Positions 17,721-26,240 are shown, counted from the first letter of the stretch. The stretch is 55,969 nt of DNA from Virgibacillus dokdonensis (GCF_900166595.1 NZ_LT745762.1:1-55969), one strand, 5' to 3'. A program made the numbers and translations. The notes: generated by a model from the sequence alone, not told the origin.

Positions 17721-17987
17721 AATACTGGGTTACTAAAATGCAGATATGCACAGCGATCATATCCAGAAAACAAATGGAATAGATGAGATTGTCTAAAGGT
17801 TGGCTTCCGTGGTACGATTGGAAGCCAGGTTTAAAAGTTACTATGTTAATTACAGAGAAAGCTCCTTACTATAATTTTTAAGTAGGGATAAAGAATCCTT
17901 CACATGAATCATGTTCGTTACTAAGATACTTGACACGAATAAAATAGCCCTTTTATGAAGCACTAGGCCATAAGCCATAAACAAAGG

Positions 17988-18236
17988 TGCAGGCGCCCGT
18001 TTAGCAGCGTAGCGAATAGAATTAATCAACTGAGATAAAGGAATCATGCCAACTAAAACAGGGGGATGTCGACGCCCTCCGGCAAGCCCGTTTTTAGTCG
18101 GCGTTCCTATTAGGGACGAACCGATGATGACTTATCGTAAACGATTTCGTGAAGTCGCCTAGTTGTTGGGAAATGGAGTCGGACATGGCTGTTCTGTTAT
18201 GTCATTATCCACTAGCACCTCACTTTATACTTCTTA
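17988..18236 (+). repeat. Repeat family B, full-length copy
   Basis: Starts GGCGCCCGTTTAGCAGCGTAGCG, continues AATCATGCCAACTAAAACAG and GGGGGATGTCGACGCCCTCC, then AAGCCCGTTTTTAGTCGG, and ends around CGGACATGGCTGTTC and TTATGTCATTATCC. The core can fold as an outer stem (ACTAAAA...GGG with CCC...TTTTAGT) around an inner GC hairpin. It fills most of the gap between the regulator gene and sda locus 2. Confidence 0.75.
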
Positions 18237-18240
18237 TCAT

Positions 18241-18301
18241 TCTAAAAACTTAGCTTATAGACTCTGAAAGCTTTCGTTTTGTTTTTTTCTACCGTGCAAG
18301 T
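18241..18301 (+). repeat. Repeat family A, degenerate fragment
   Basis: CTAAAAACTTAGCTTATAGA, then GAAAGCTTTCGTTTTG and CTACCGTGCAAG. It directly abuts the family B copy and lies just upstream of sdaAB-2, so it may form part of that gene's 5' leader. Confidence 0.4.
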
Positions 18302-18362
18302 AAAATCCATAAAGTTTCCTAATAGAAGTACTTCAAACAATTTTTTAAGGTGGTGACCACGT

Positions 18363-19025
18363 ATGAAATACAATTCTGTTTTCGATATTATTGGTCCTGT
18401 TATGATCGGACCTTCCAGTTCCCATACTGCTGGTGCAGCGAGAATTGGTAAAGCAGCTAGAAATTTATTAGGAGCTGAACCGACCTGGGCCAAAATTCAT
18501 TTGTATGAATCATTTGCTAAAACGCATAAAGGTCATGGCACAGATTTCGCTTTAGTGGGAGGTTTGCTTGGCTTTGAAACAGATGACCCACGTATGAATC
18601 AATCGTTAGAAATGGCAAAAGAACGCAATTTTTCCATTGATTTTATTGAAGATACAGCAGCTGTAGACCACCCTAATACAGCCCGATTAATCGTTGGTAA
18701 TGATCAAAACCAAGTCGAGTTAGTCGGCATATCCATTGGTGGTGGCAAAGTCGAAATTACGGAATTAAATGGTTTTAAGCTACGTTTATCTGGCAACCAT
18801 CCTGCACTTTTAATTATGCACAATGACCGTTTTGGCGCGATCGCTTCCGTAACAACTATCCTAGCCAAATATGAAATAAACATTGGTCACATGGAAGTAA
18901 ATCGAAAAGATGTTGGCGATGCTGCCTTAATGGTTATTGAAGTGGATCAAAATATAAAAGATACGATTTTGGATGAGTTACGCCAAGCACCACATATTAC
19001 AACTGTTTGTACAATTATTAGTTGA
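18363..19025 (+). CDS. sdaAB: L-serine dehydratase, beta subunit, locus 2
   Basis: 220 residues. FDIIGPVMIGPSSSHTAGA (about residues 8-26) is the family motif. The C-terminal part (about 145-220, PALLIMHNDRFGAIASVTTIL) is an ACT domain like that of Bacillus SdaAB. AAGGTGGTGACC precedes the ATG. The closely related sdaAA follows after 82 bases. Compared with the locus 1 protein it is 10 residues shorter and about as divergent as between species, so the two loci probably have separate origins rather than being a fresh tandem copy. Confidence 0.93.
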   Translation: MKYNSVFDIIGPVMIGPSSSHTAGAARIGKAARNLLGAEPTWAKIHLYESFAKTHKGHGTDFALVGGLLGFETDDPRMNQSLEMAKERNFSIDFIEDTAAVDHPNTARLIVGNDQNQVELVGISIGGGKVEITELNGFKLRLSGNHPALLIMHNDRFGAIASVTTILAKYEINIGHMEVNRKDVGDAALMVIEVDQNIKDTILDELRQAPHITTVCTIIS

Positions 19026-19107
19026 TTTATGATTCAATATTACAAAAAAACAGGAACAATATAATGCTTGTTCATTATACCCCTGTCAAGCAGAAAGGAG
19101 TTTGTCT

Positions 19108-19974
19108 ATGTTTCGAACAGTAGCCGAACTTGTGGAAATCGCCGAAAAAGAGAATATATTACTATCAGAAGTCATGATCCAACAAGAAATGGATGTAAAA
19201 GAAAAATCACGTGAAGAAGTAATAGGAGATATGGAAAAAAATCTCGATGTAATGGAAAAAGCCATTGAAGAAAGTTTACAAGGCGTGAAATCCGTTACTG
19301 GCTTAACAGGAGGAGACGCCGTCCTAATTCAAAATTATATGCAAGAGAAAACACCTTTATCCGGTCACCTCCTTTTAGATGGAGTGAGTAAGGCAATGGG
19401 AACAAATGAAGTAAATGCGGCAATGGGAACGATTTGCGCAACCCCAACTGCAGGGAGCGCCGGATGTGTTCCAGGGACATTATTTGCGGTAAAAAATCAA
19501 TTACATCCAACACGTGAGCAAATGATTCGCTATTTATTTACCGCTGGCGCATTTGGCTTTGTCGTAGCAAATAATGCATTTATTTCAGGGGCTGCAGGAG
19601 GGTGCCAAGCAGAAGTAGGGTCAGCTGGCGCTATGGCTTCGGCTGCTATTGTGGAAATGGCTGGTGGAACCCCACAGCAATCCGCAGAAGCATTTGCCAT
19701 GACATTAAAAAACATGCTCGGACTCGTTTGTGATCCCGTAGCAGGCCTTGTAGAAGTTCCTTGTGTAAAACGAAATGCTGGTGGCTCCGCACTTGCCATT
19801 GTATCTGCAGACATGGCATTAGCTGGCGTTACAAGCAGAATACCTTGTGATGAAGTGATTGGAGCTATGTATCGAATTGGAAAAACAATGCCTTCTGCTT
19901 TACGAGAAACAGGAGAAGGTGGACTTGCGGATACTCCAACAGGACGCTGGTTGAAGGAAAGGATATTTGGTTAG
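19108..19974 (+). CDS. sdaAA: L-serine dehydratase, alpha (iron-sulfur) subunit, locus 2
   Basis: 288 residues from the ATG at 19108 (MFRTVAELVEIAE, the usual SdaAA beginning); the TTG two codons earlier is less well placed relative to AGAAAGGAG. It contains LTGGDAVLIQ, GTNEVNAAMGTICATPTAGS, GGCQAEVGSAGAMASA, LVCDPVAGLVEVPCVKRNAGG and GEGGLADTPTG, with the same three Cys positions as locus 1. With SdaAB-2 it forms the heterodimer turning L-serine into pyruvate and ammonia. No permease gene follows here, unlike locus 1. A family B repeat and a terminator-like hairpin follow. Confidence 0.93.
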   Translation: MFRTVAELVEIAEKENILLSEVMIQQEMDVKEKSREEVIGDMEKNLDVMEKAIEESLQGVKSVTGLTGGDAVLIQNYMQEKTPLSGHLLLDGVSKAMGTNEVNAAMGTICATPTAGSAGCVPGTLFAVKNQLHPTREQMIRYLFTAGAFGFVVANNAFISGAAGGCQAEVGSAGAMASAAIVEMAGGTPQQSAEAFAMTLKNMLGLVCDPVAGLVEVPCVKRNAGGSALAIVSADMALAGVTSRIPCDEVIGAMYRIGKTMPSALRETGEGGLADTPTGRWLKERIFG

Positions 19975-20101
19975 AGGTGCATAGCTAAGCAGTGGTTGAC
20001 CTACTATTCTACAGTATGTTTGGCTATATTATGAATTATCATGTGCTTAAGCTGGGAGGATTTACAAACGATCATTAATTTGTTTCTGCATGGTGTTTAC
20101 A

Positions 20102-20336
20102 AAAGCGGAAGCGACCGGTTAGCAACATAGCGATTGGAACGAATCAACGAAAGTTTTAGGAATCATGCCACTAAAACAGGGGGATGCCGACGCCCTTCGG
20201 CAAGCCCGTTTTTAGTCGCTCTCCTCTTATTCACGAACCAATGGACTTAGCTTAGGGCGATTCGTGAAATCACCTAGTTGCTGGACGCTGGAGCCAGACA
20301 TGGCTTATTCGGTTATGTCATTATACAGAAGCCGCT
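20102..20336 (+). repeat. Repeat family B, full-length copy
   Basis: Parallels the copy at 17988-18236 from GCGACCGGTTAGCAACATAG through TGCCACTAAAACAGGG, GATGCCGACGCCCTTCGGC, AAGCCCGTTTTTAGTCG and the tail GGAGCCAGACATGGCT. The inner hairpin GCCGA/TCGGC is perfect here. Confidence 0.75.
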
Positions 20337-20361
20337 AACTTTATCCTTTGTTATCGTACAG

Positions 20362-20401
20362 AAAAAAGGCTGAACCTCTGCTTAGAGATGCAGCCTTTTT
20401 G
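20362..20401. terminator. Intrinsic terminator shared by sda locus 2 and the PTS operon
   Basis: AAAAAAGGCTG (20362-20372) pairs with CAGCCTTTTTT (20391-20401), giving an 11-bp stem with A/T runs on both sides. It sits 2 bases past the stop of the minus-strand gene at 20403 and can serve both converging transcripts. Confidence 0.85.
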
Positions 20402-20402
20402 A

Positions 20403-21011
20403 TTAAAATTGGTCTTGGCTATAAACAAATGCATTTGGCACAGCATTTTTTGGATCATATGTTTCAAGAATTTTACCGTAACGCTCACGATAATCATTGT
20501 CTACTTTCATTTGTGGGATAACCTTGGTTCCTTCTTCAAAGAAATGTTTTGAACCGCGTCCCATTTCTTTTCCTCGTTTTGTATGCTTATCCAATGCTAC
20601 GTCCATAATTTCTGGCTTTTGTCCCATTGCAAAACCTTTAATAATAATATTTTTTAAAAAGTCACTCGATCTATCTTTCGTGCTTTCGCATAAAATACGG
20701 ATGGCATGAATAAAGTACATCGGCTGATCGCCATCACTGTATGGGAAATTTTTACGCATTTCATTTAAGTTTTGCACGTGAATAGCAGCATCCAAGTTAC
20801 CAAAACCAATATCTTCTACAGAAATGGTTAATAATCTTCTCCACATTCTATCGAGTAATTGCGGGGAGCTAATATATAATTCATAAGCATATGCACAAGC
20901 TTCCTCTACCATCGCTCTGCGGATGGATTTTTGTAAAGATGAAACAACTTCATCCACCTGTAAATTATTTCTTGTTTTCGTTTCTGCCCATACATTATAG
21001 GTTGCACTCAT
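20403..21011 (-). CDS. RarA/MgsA C-terminal-domain-like protein in a PTS operon
   Basis: 202 residues, all predicted helical, no signal or membrane segment. The block SLQKSIRRAMVEEACAYAYE ... LLDRMWRRLLTISVEDIGFGN (residues 24-74) resembles the tetramerisation/C-terminal helical domain of the AAA+ recombination factor RarA (MgsA), whose pattern is 'K-S-x-R-G ... A ... RRL ... S-E-D-I-G'. The AAA+ ATPase part is absent, so it is not a replication helicase loader on its own. Last gene of the PTS operon, 60 bases after EIIA, so a link to sugar use is implied by position only. Function unknown; the similarity is by pattern and should be tested. Confidence 0.55.
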   Translation of the reverse strand: MSATYNVWAETKTRNNLQVDEVVSSLQKSIRRAMVEEACAYAYELYISSPQLLDRMWRRLLTISVEDIGFGNLDAAIHVQNLNEMRKNFPYSDGDQPMYFIHAIRILCESTKDRSSDFLKNIIIKGFAMGQKPEIMDVALDKHTKRGKEMGRGSKHFFEEGTKVIPQMKVDNDYRERYGKILETYDPKNAVPNAFVYSQDQF

Positions 21012-21071
21012 GTCTATTTATCTCCTTCATTATATAATCTATTTATCTTATCAGTTTAATAGGGTTTTAGC

Positions 21072-21386
21072 TTATTTTGCCTGATAAATTTCCATTAATT
21101 CTTGCACTAATATTTTTATCGTTTCTGCATTCATAAGCTGATCTTCAGCATGCACGAGTAGTAACGTTACTTGTGGCTCCAATTCTTTCATTTCATCAGA
21201 TAATGCAGAGGCATGCACATGATGCGCCTCAGCAAATACATCGGAACCTTCTTGTAATTTTTTTTGCGCTTCTTCTACATTACCTTTTTTCGCATCTTCT
21301 AAAGCCATTAAATAATTCGATTTAGCAAGCCCTGCACAGGTAATAATTTTCATTGCCATTTCTGATAACCGCTCTACTTTGGACAT
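21072..21386 (-). CDS. PTS lactose/cellobiose-family EIIA component
   Basis: 104 residues from the ATG at 21386 (MSKVERLSEMAMKII); an ATG seven codons earlier overlaps the end of the EIIB gene. It is the all-helical EIIA of the Lac family, which forms trimers: it takes phosphate from HPr on H79 (in LLVHAEDQLM) and passes it to EIIB. Other family blocks are AGLAKSNYLMALEDAKKG and SDVFAEAHHVHASAL. The EIIB stop codon lies one base upstream of its start, indicating translational coupling. It works with EIIB (21388-21693) and EIIC (23809-25077). Confidence 0.9.
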   Translation of the reverse strand: MSKVERLSEMAMKIITCAGLAKSNYLMALEDAKKGNVEEAQKKLQEGSDVFAEAHHVHASALSDEMKELEPQVTLLLVHAEDQLMNAETIKILVQELMEIYQAK

Positions 21387-21387
21387 A

Positions 21388-21693
21388 TCATGCTTTCCCT
21401 TCCTCATGCATTTTGAAAGCTTGTTTCAATGCCTCTTCACCATTTGCCATGGCATAAGTCCGTGGTTCTACAGCAGCAACCGGAATGCCCAAAGTTGCTT
21501 TAATAGAGTCAACCGCATAGATAATTTGTGGGCCTACTAAACAAATATCCCATTTTCCTTTTTCTTCGTTAATGGCATTATTTGATCTTGCTTCTACAAC
21601 TACATCCAAATTTTGTGCAGCTGCAGCCTTTTTCATTTTATCTACTAAAATCGAGCTGGACATTCCAGCATTACATACCAATAATATGTTCAT
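21388..21693 (-). CDS. PTS lactose/cellobiose-family EIIB component
   Basis: 101 residues beginning MNILLVCNAGMSSSILVDKM, the canonical start in which C7 is phosphorylated and hands the phosphate to sugar bound by EIIC. The rest follows the Rossmann-like EIIB fold (DICLVGPQIIYAVDSIKATLGIPVAAV). AAAGGAGAGAACGAA precedes the ATG. It is separated from the regulator gene upstream by a short gap containing a degraded family A repeat, so the A fragment lies inside the operon. Confidence 0.92.
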   Translation of the reverse strand: MNILLVCNAGMSSSILVDKMKKAAAAQNLDVVVEARSNNAINEEKGKWDICLVGPQIIYAVDSIKATLGIPVAAVEPRTYAMANGEEALKQAFKMHEEGKA

Positions 21694-21705
21694 TTCGTTC
21701 TCTCC

Positions 21706-21770
21706 TTTTAGAAAAACTTAGAGTTTATGGAAAAATATTCCTTTATCCTCTACTATAATCTACTACAAAA
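21706..21770 (+). repeat. Repeat family A, degraded copy inside the PTS operon
   Basis: TTTTAGAAAAACTTAGAGTTTATGG, then CTCTACTATAATCTAC. The middle hairpin is mostly lost. It lies between the regulator and EIIB genes and is antisense to the operon transcript. Confidence 0.5.
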
Positions 21771-21783
21771 TAAATACAAAACG

Positions 21784-23739
21784 TTACTCTATATAATGTT
21801 TGTTAAAAAACGATGTCGATAAGGCGATAATTTTCTCTAAAAATGCTTCTTTTCCATCTGCATCTAATAAACTGGCGATAGAGTCCTGATCTAAAGCTAA
21901 TTGCTGCATAAAGTGAAACAACGTGCTTACATCATCATCCATTTTATTTTCAATGGCTAGCAAAAACACCATTTTAATTTTTTCTCCTTTATGCAAGAGA
22001 GGCTTTTTCAGCACCGCTACATGAACGGTTGTTTTATTGGCAAATGAAGACAATGGGTGTGGGATCATAAAATGCTTCCCAATCGTTGTTGGATAATTTT
22101 CCTCACGTTGGATAACATCCTTTACATACCCTTCTAAATCTTGAATGCGGTGATGTCTTTTTAATTTCTGCGCCATATTTTTAATTAGCTCGTCAAACGT
22201 CCACTGTTCTTCCTCATAGATATCAACAAATTCTTCGCTGAACATGCGTAATATCAGCTTTTCATATCGATTACTATTTTTGATTTTGTGTATTTTATTT
22301 GTAAGTGAATAATAATCACTGCGCTCAGGAATTCGCTCAATAACATGGCAAGGGATAGCTTGATTAAGATTTAAAATATTCGTCGTAATAATTAAATCCA
22401 CTTGATGACTTTCCACATAGCTGTCTAATGCGATCAATGGCAAGCATGCAACTACCTCCAAATGATTCCTGAAGTTGCTAGTGAGCCAATTTTGAATAAT
22501 ATCATTAATCCCCATACTCGTATCACTAATAACAATCGTCTTCAAACGGTTATTATTTTTTCGTAAAAATATTTCAATATAAATCGCAATATAAGAGATT
22601 TCATCATCTGCTAAATACTTCTCTTGATAACGATATACAATATGAACAATTAACATTGCTACTTCATACGAAAATGGATAACGTTTTTTTATATCATTAA
22701 TGATTGGATTGGATAATTCATAATTCGTATCTAAACGGCGGAGCATATATTCCATATGCACTTTCAGATTTTCCATCGTTTCTACGCTTTCTTTTAAATC
22801 GATACTATATTTATCCAATACTTCTCTACGAAATTCATTTAAAATGGTTAGTGCTGTTATACTAATATTTTCTTCTAACGAACTCGAGCTTGTTGGAATT
22901 TTAAGCGACCAAAAAAACCGATTGAGACTCGTTTTATCTTTTTCCTTTATATCTATGCCTGATTTCACCAATTCCTGTAATAAAGAACTGACATTTCCAT
23001 TAAAATAGGACTGTACATCAGACTTTATTGTAAATCCAAATCGATTCCTTAACACCGTAAGATAAATAGCGCCAACCATCATTTCAAACGATTTATCATC
23101 TATAATGAGCTTCTGGGAGGCTAAATAATTTTTCATTTTTATCGTTAATAAATCAAACTCTTTTTGATCAAAGTGACCATTTACTAACAGGTTGACATCT
23201 GTTAAATAATCGGGCTTGTCCGATAAAATAAGCCCCTTTAAGATTTTAAACAATAAATACCTAATTTCTTCCTCTGTGACAGAAAAATAAATTTGATTAT
23301 GCTGGATTTCCATTGGCTGTATTTTATACTTTGTTTCCAAAAGTTGTCTTATTTTGCTTAAGTCCTTAAAAATCGTTTGTTCGGACACGTAGAGCTCATC
23401 CGCTAATTGAAAGCAATCCTGGTCTTTTAAAAACAGCACCTTCCCTAAAATAACATATAAACGTTGTTCCTGATTTTGAAATCCTTGACGCTGTATGTTG
23501 GTGGTAGGATTCATAAAAGCTGTTAAAGTCTGTATATTTGCAGGCAAAAGATAATAGCCTTTTTTATTCGAAGACAAAATGCGCAACGATTCATGAATTA
23601 GCGTTTTATTGATGGAGGCAATATCGTTTCTTACGGTTCTTGTGGATACATTTAATTTATCAGCTAATTTCGCGCCAAAAATACCATTTGGATTTTTTAA
23701 AATTAACTCAATGATTTCCTTTTGTCGTTCCGTAAACAT
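21784..23739 (-). CDS. BglG/LicR-type PRD transcriptional regulator with EIIA domain
   Basis: About 651 residues from the ATG at 23739 (MFTERQKEII), preceded by CAGGTGAT; the in-frame GTG nine bases earlier would overlap that RBS. Order: N-terminal HTH (about 1-50), second HTH (about 90-135), PRD1 (about 165-270), PRD2 (about 295-395), an EIIB-like domain (about 400-465) and a C-terminal mannitol-type EIIA (about 505-650) with its active His in MIPHPLSS (about 561). LicR-like activators of this build respond to PTS phosphorylation. Oddities: PRD1 seems to have Tyr where the first His is expected, PRD2 keeps one His (VHMEYMLRRL) but has Tyr at the second (YIAIYIEIF), and the EIIB-like domain starts IVISDTSMG with no Cys. 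It sits between EIIC and EIIB, presumably controlling its own operon. Confidence 0.86.
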   Translation of the reverse strand: MFTERQKEIIELILKNPNGIFGAKLADKLNVSTRTVRNDIASINKTLIHESLRILSSNKKGYYLLPANIQTLTAFMNPTTNIQRQGFQNQEQRLYVILGKVLFLKDQDCFQLADELYVSEQTIFKDLSKIRQLLETKYKIQPMEIQHNQIYFSVTEEEIRYLLFKILKGLILSDKPDYLTDVNLLVNGHFDQKEFDLLTIKMKNYLASQKLIIDDKSFEMMVGAIYLTVLRNRFGFTIKSDVQSYFNGNVSSLLQELVKSGIDIKEKDKTSLNRFFWSLKIPTSSSSLEENISITALTILNEFRREVLDKYSIDLKESVETMENLKVHMEYMLRRLDTNYELSNPIINDIKKRYPFSYEVAMLIVHIVYRYQEKYLADDEISYIAIYIEIFLRKNNNRLKTIVISDTSMGINDIIQNWLTSNFRNHLEVVACLPLIALDSYVESHQVDLIITTNILNLNQAIPCHVIERIPERSDYYSLTNKIHKIKNSNRYEKLILRMFSEEFVDIYEEEQWTFDELIKNMAQKLKRHHRIQDLEGYVKDVIQREENYPTTIGKHFMIPHPLSSFANKTTVHVAVLKKPLLHKGEKIKMVFLLAIENKMDDDVSTLFHFMQQLALDQDSIASLLDADGKEAFLEKIIALSTSFFNKHYIE

Positions 23740-23808
23740 CGATATCACCTGCTTATTATCTTTATTTTACTAAGGTTTCCTAATGAACACGCATTTATAA
23801 AGCGACAC

Positions 23809-25077
23809 TTAAACTGTTTTTTCGCTCTCTTTTTTTATTTCGTTTGCTTCCATTGCTTTAAAGAATGGCAAATAGATAAGCGTCATTAAAATTAAACTAA
23901 GGAAAACAAATACAACTGCTCGCCAATCCAATGTCATGAGGAAGGCTCCTACCCCAGGCGGTAAAAACCCTGGTGGGTTGGCAATTGGCATACCCATTAG
24001 ACCAGATGTCATACCAAAATAAGTTAATGTCGTAACAATAAGTGGACCAAAGACAAAAGGAATAAACATAAATGGATTTAGTATGATTGGAGCGCCAAAG
24101 ATAAGTGGCTCGTTAATTCCAAATAACGAAGGAATAATGGACACTTTACCGATCGCATTTAAGTTTTTCGCTCTTGAACGCATCATAAGTAATACGAGCC
24201 CTAATGTAAGTCCAGAACCGGACACTTGTAATATGTTATAGTATAACCCAAATGTAAAGATATGGGTTACATCAGCACCTGCTGCGTAGTTGGCAATATT
24301 TTCCGCTTGGTATGTGATCGCAAATGGCGCCCATACAGCAGAAGTAATGGCTGGACCGTGTAAACCAAAAAACCAAAGAAATTGCGTTAGAAATATAACA
24401 ATTAATAAGGATGGCAAGCTATCCATGGAACTGATTGCTGGTGCTAGCACATTCATAATTACTTGCGGAAAGGCAACCTCTCCTAAACTCGTTGATAAAA
24501 TAGCTATGATAGAACCAAGTAGAATATTAACAATCATTGGGAATAAATTACTAAAGCTATCTCCTACCATTTGTGGTACGCTGTCTGGCAATCGAACAAC
24601 CATTTTTTTCTTAATCATAAAGCGAGTCACTTCAACGCTTAAAATAGCAGATATAATACTAACGAATAACCCTTGTGCTCCTAAATAAGTCATATCAAGT
24701 CCATTTTCCGTAACAACACCGCTCAGAATCACATGTGTAATTACAGCTGTAATCCCATATTGTGCGGAATGCATCCCATATTTCTTAGCCAAGGAATCAG
24801 CAATAAAGAATGCTGCATAAACGGATAACAAACCATTTGTAAACTTATCTGGATACGTTAATTTATCAATATGGTTAGCAAAAAACTCATGAATAGGGCC
24901 GCTTTGGAATACGTTCATAAATGCAATCGGCAATATAAAAAACGAACCTATGATGATAATTGGAACAATTGCAATCATTCCGTCTTTTATTGCTTGTAAA
25001 TGCTTCTGTTGCTCCACTTTATTCGCAATCGGCATCAGCCATTTCATTAAAGTGGACTGAAGTTTTGAGCTGTTCAT
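23809..25077 (-). CDS. PTS cellobiose/lactose-family EIIC permease
   Basis: 422 residues with about ten membrane helices. Typical blocks are IVPIIIIGSFFILP (first helix), FLTQFLWFFGLHGPAITSAVW in the middle and SLFGINEPLIFGAPIILNP near 320, the GxNEP sugar-binding region of the family. It imports and phosphorylates a beta-glucoside or a related disaccharide together with the EIIA and EIIB encoded downstream. GGAGGTCACT lies before the ATG, and a cre-like site is at 25132-25145. No phosphoglycosidase is encoded in the operon; the orphan GH4 gene at 10755 is the only candidate in the window. Sugar specificity unknown. Confidence 0.9.
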   Translation of the reverse strand: MNSSKLQSTLMKWLMPIANKVEQQKHLQAIKDGMIAIVPIIIIGSFFILPIAFMNVFQSGPIHEFFANHIDKLTYPDKFTNGLLSVYAAFFIADSLAKKYGMHSAQYGITAVITHVILSGVVTENGLDMTYLGAQGLFVSIISAILSVEVTRFMIKKKMVVRLPDSVPQMVGDSFSNLFPMIVNILLGSIIAILSTSLGEVAFPQVIMNVLAPAISSMDSLPSLLIVIFLTQFLWFFGLHGPAITSAVWAPFAITYQAENIANYAAGADVTHIFTFGLYYNILQVSGSGLTLGLVLLMMRSRAKNLNAIGKVSIIPSLFGINEPLIFGAPIILNPFMFIPFVFGPLIVTTLTYFGMTSGLMGMPIANPPGFLPPGVGAFLMTLDWRAVVFVFLSLILMTLIYLPFFKAMEANEIKKESEKTV

Positions 25078-25131
25078 AGTGACCTCCTGTTTGTGAAGTA
25101 TTTTTCTTGCTTGCTATAGCTTAACTATAAT

Positions 25132-25145
25132 TGAAAACGGTTTTT
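25132..25145 (+). promoter_or_regulatory. Candidate cre (CcpA) site upstream of the PTS operon
   Basis: TGAAAACGGTTTTT matches TGWAANCGNTNWCA except the last two bases. It lies 55 bases ahead of the EIIC start codon, a position compatible with catabolite repression. Confidence 0.5.
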
Positions 25146-25358
25146 ACCAGCAAATAAACATTTTCCGCCATGCTAGGAAACAGCATGACAGGTAGGGGAA
25201 AAGACGAGTCAAGTATGAATGGTTACAGAAACTTTGCTTAAACTATAAACCTCAAAACAACAGATGCTACCCTAAGGTAAAAAAACAACCACCTTATTAT
25301 TTCCCCTTCGTCTTTTAACATACATTGTCATATTAAAACGCTATGCAAAGACAGTTTT

Positions 25359-25454
25359 TTAGAAAAACTTGGCTGTCGCCAAGTCTAATGGTGACAGCCT
25401 TTGTTTTTCTTATACTATAATCCTTAAAATTTTATACTTTCCTATAGTGGAACA
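25359..25454 (+). repeat. Repeat family A, complete reference copy
   Basis: Opens TTAGAAAAACTT, then GGCTGTCGCCA (loop AGTCTAA) TGGTGACAGCC as an 11-pair hairpin with one G-T wobble, then TTTTTCTTATACTATAATCC, TTATACTTTCCTATAGTGGAA. I used this as the type copy. No terminal inverted repeats or obvious target duplication. A family B copy starts immediately after. Confidence 0.8.
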
Positions 25455-25590
25455 TAGTCTCAGGGCGCCCGTTTAGCAACGTAGTGACGGGAACGAATCA
25501 ACGAAAGATTTTAGAAATCATACCCCTAAAACAGGGGTATGCCGACGTTGATTTGCGCCTATGAATTGCACGTTGATTCGCTCGCAATTT
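25453..25590 (+). repeat. Repeat family B, 5' portion
   Basis: GGGCGCCCGTTTAGCAACGTAGTGACGGG, AACGAATCAACGAAAGATTTTAG, CCCCTAAAACAGGGGTATGCCGACG. The second half of the element, including the TTTTTAGTCG arm, is missing; the core is reduced to the short hairpin CCCCT...AGGGG. Confidence 0.65.
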
Positions 25591-25699
25591 TCCTAAAACA
25601 AACAAAACAATTTTTTCTGTGACTTCAAGTAAAACCTCTTGCATAGCTTTCAAAACCTATTTTGGAATAACAAAAGAATGTGTAAATGAGGTGATAACA

Positions 25700-25975
25700 A
25701 TGAGTCGCACCTTTGACCGTAATCGCGAAATGTTACACAAATTAATTGATGACCTTCCAGAAGATAAATTACCAAAAGCTACAGATATATTTGAAAAAAT
25801 AATCGGCGAAGAAACTGTGAGCGATGAAGACAAAAAAGAATTGGATATCGCACGAAAAGAAATTGCAAATGGAGAATCTTATTCATTTGACGAAGTGTTT
25901 GGGAAGTTGGAAAAGGTAATGTACGATATTATTTTCTCCTGTGGTAGATTTTCCAAACCACTGCTTTCGCTGTAG
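25700..25975 (+). CDS. Antitoxin-like small protein, possibly fused to a toxin remnant
   Basis: 91 residues from the ATG at 25700 (GAGGTGATAACA upstream); the frame opens earlier but without an RBS. Residues 1-66 (MSRTFDRNREMLHKLIDDLP ... KEIANGESYSFDEVFG) look like the short acidic antitoxins that precede RelE/ParE-type toxins, with the typical 'E-I-x-x-G-E-x-x-x-F-D-E' ending. The last 18 residues, MYDIIFSCGRFSKPLLSL, resemble the first strand of a RelE-like toxin (MYxIIFS) that then breaks off. This suggests a decayed toxin-antitoxin pair read as one frame. No complete toxin follows. The antitoxin similarity is moderate; the fusion is inference. Confidence 0.5.
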   Translation: MSRTFDRNREMLHKLIDDLPEDKLPKATDIFEKIIGEETVSDEDKKELDIARKEIANGESYSFDEVFGKLEKVMYDIIFSCGRFSKPLLSL

Positions 25976-26196
25976 CATTTGTTAGTTAAAAGGTGAAAAA
26001 TTCAAAGACAAACAAGCTATTTTTTTTGCAAAAAAGTAGAGATTTGATATTGTGTGTGCTAACATGCGATTAACTCATTAAGAGGGTTTTTCTTTTTTTA
26101 CATTTCTCCTAGATTTAGTTTTCGCTTTTGTAGATTAAGCCCCCACCACGTTGTTATACACAAGCCACTAACATCTATACTTTCCTATAGCGCAAT
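25976..26196. other. Non-coding gap with a family A tail fragment
   Basis: No gene seen. The far end (26177-26196, TATACTTTCCTATAGCGCAA) is the last 20 bases of repeat family A without its hairpin. Confidence 0.4.
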
Positions 26197-26240
26197 AAAA
26201 AAACAGACCTATTCGTATATTAGAACAGACCTGTTTTTCG
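26197..26240 (-). terminator. Probable terminator of the opcR-like gene
   Basis: On the minus strand AAAAACAG (26231-26238 complement) pairs with CTGTTTTT (26199-26206 complement), ending in seven T. It lies about 100 bases beyond the stop codon of the regulator gene; the loop is long. Confidence 0.55.

Noticed and set aside
18363..19974. Second sda pair as a recent tandem duplication of the first
   Set aside because: The proteins differ along their whole length and the gene sets differ (no permease), so separate origin is likelier.
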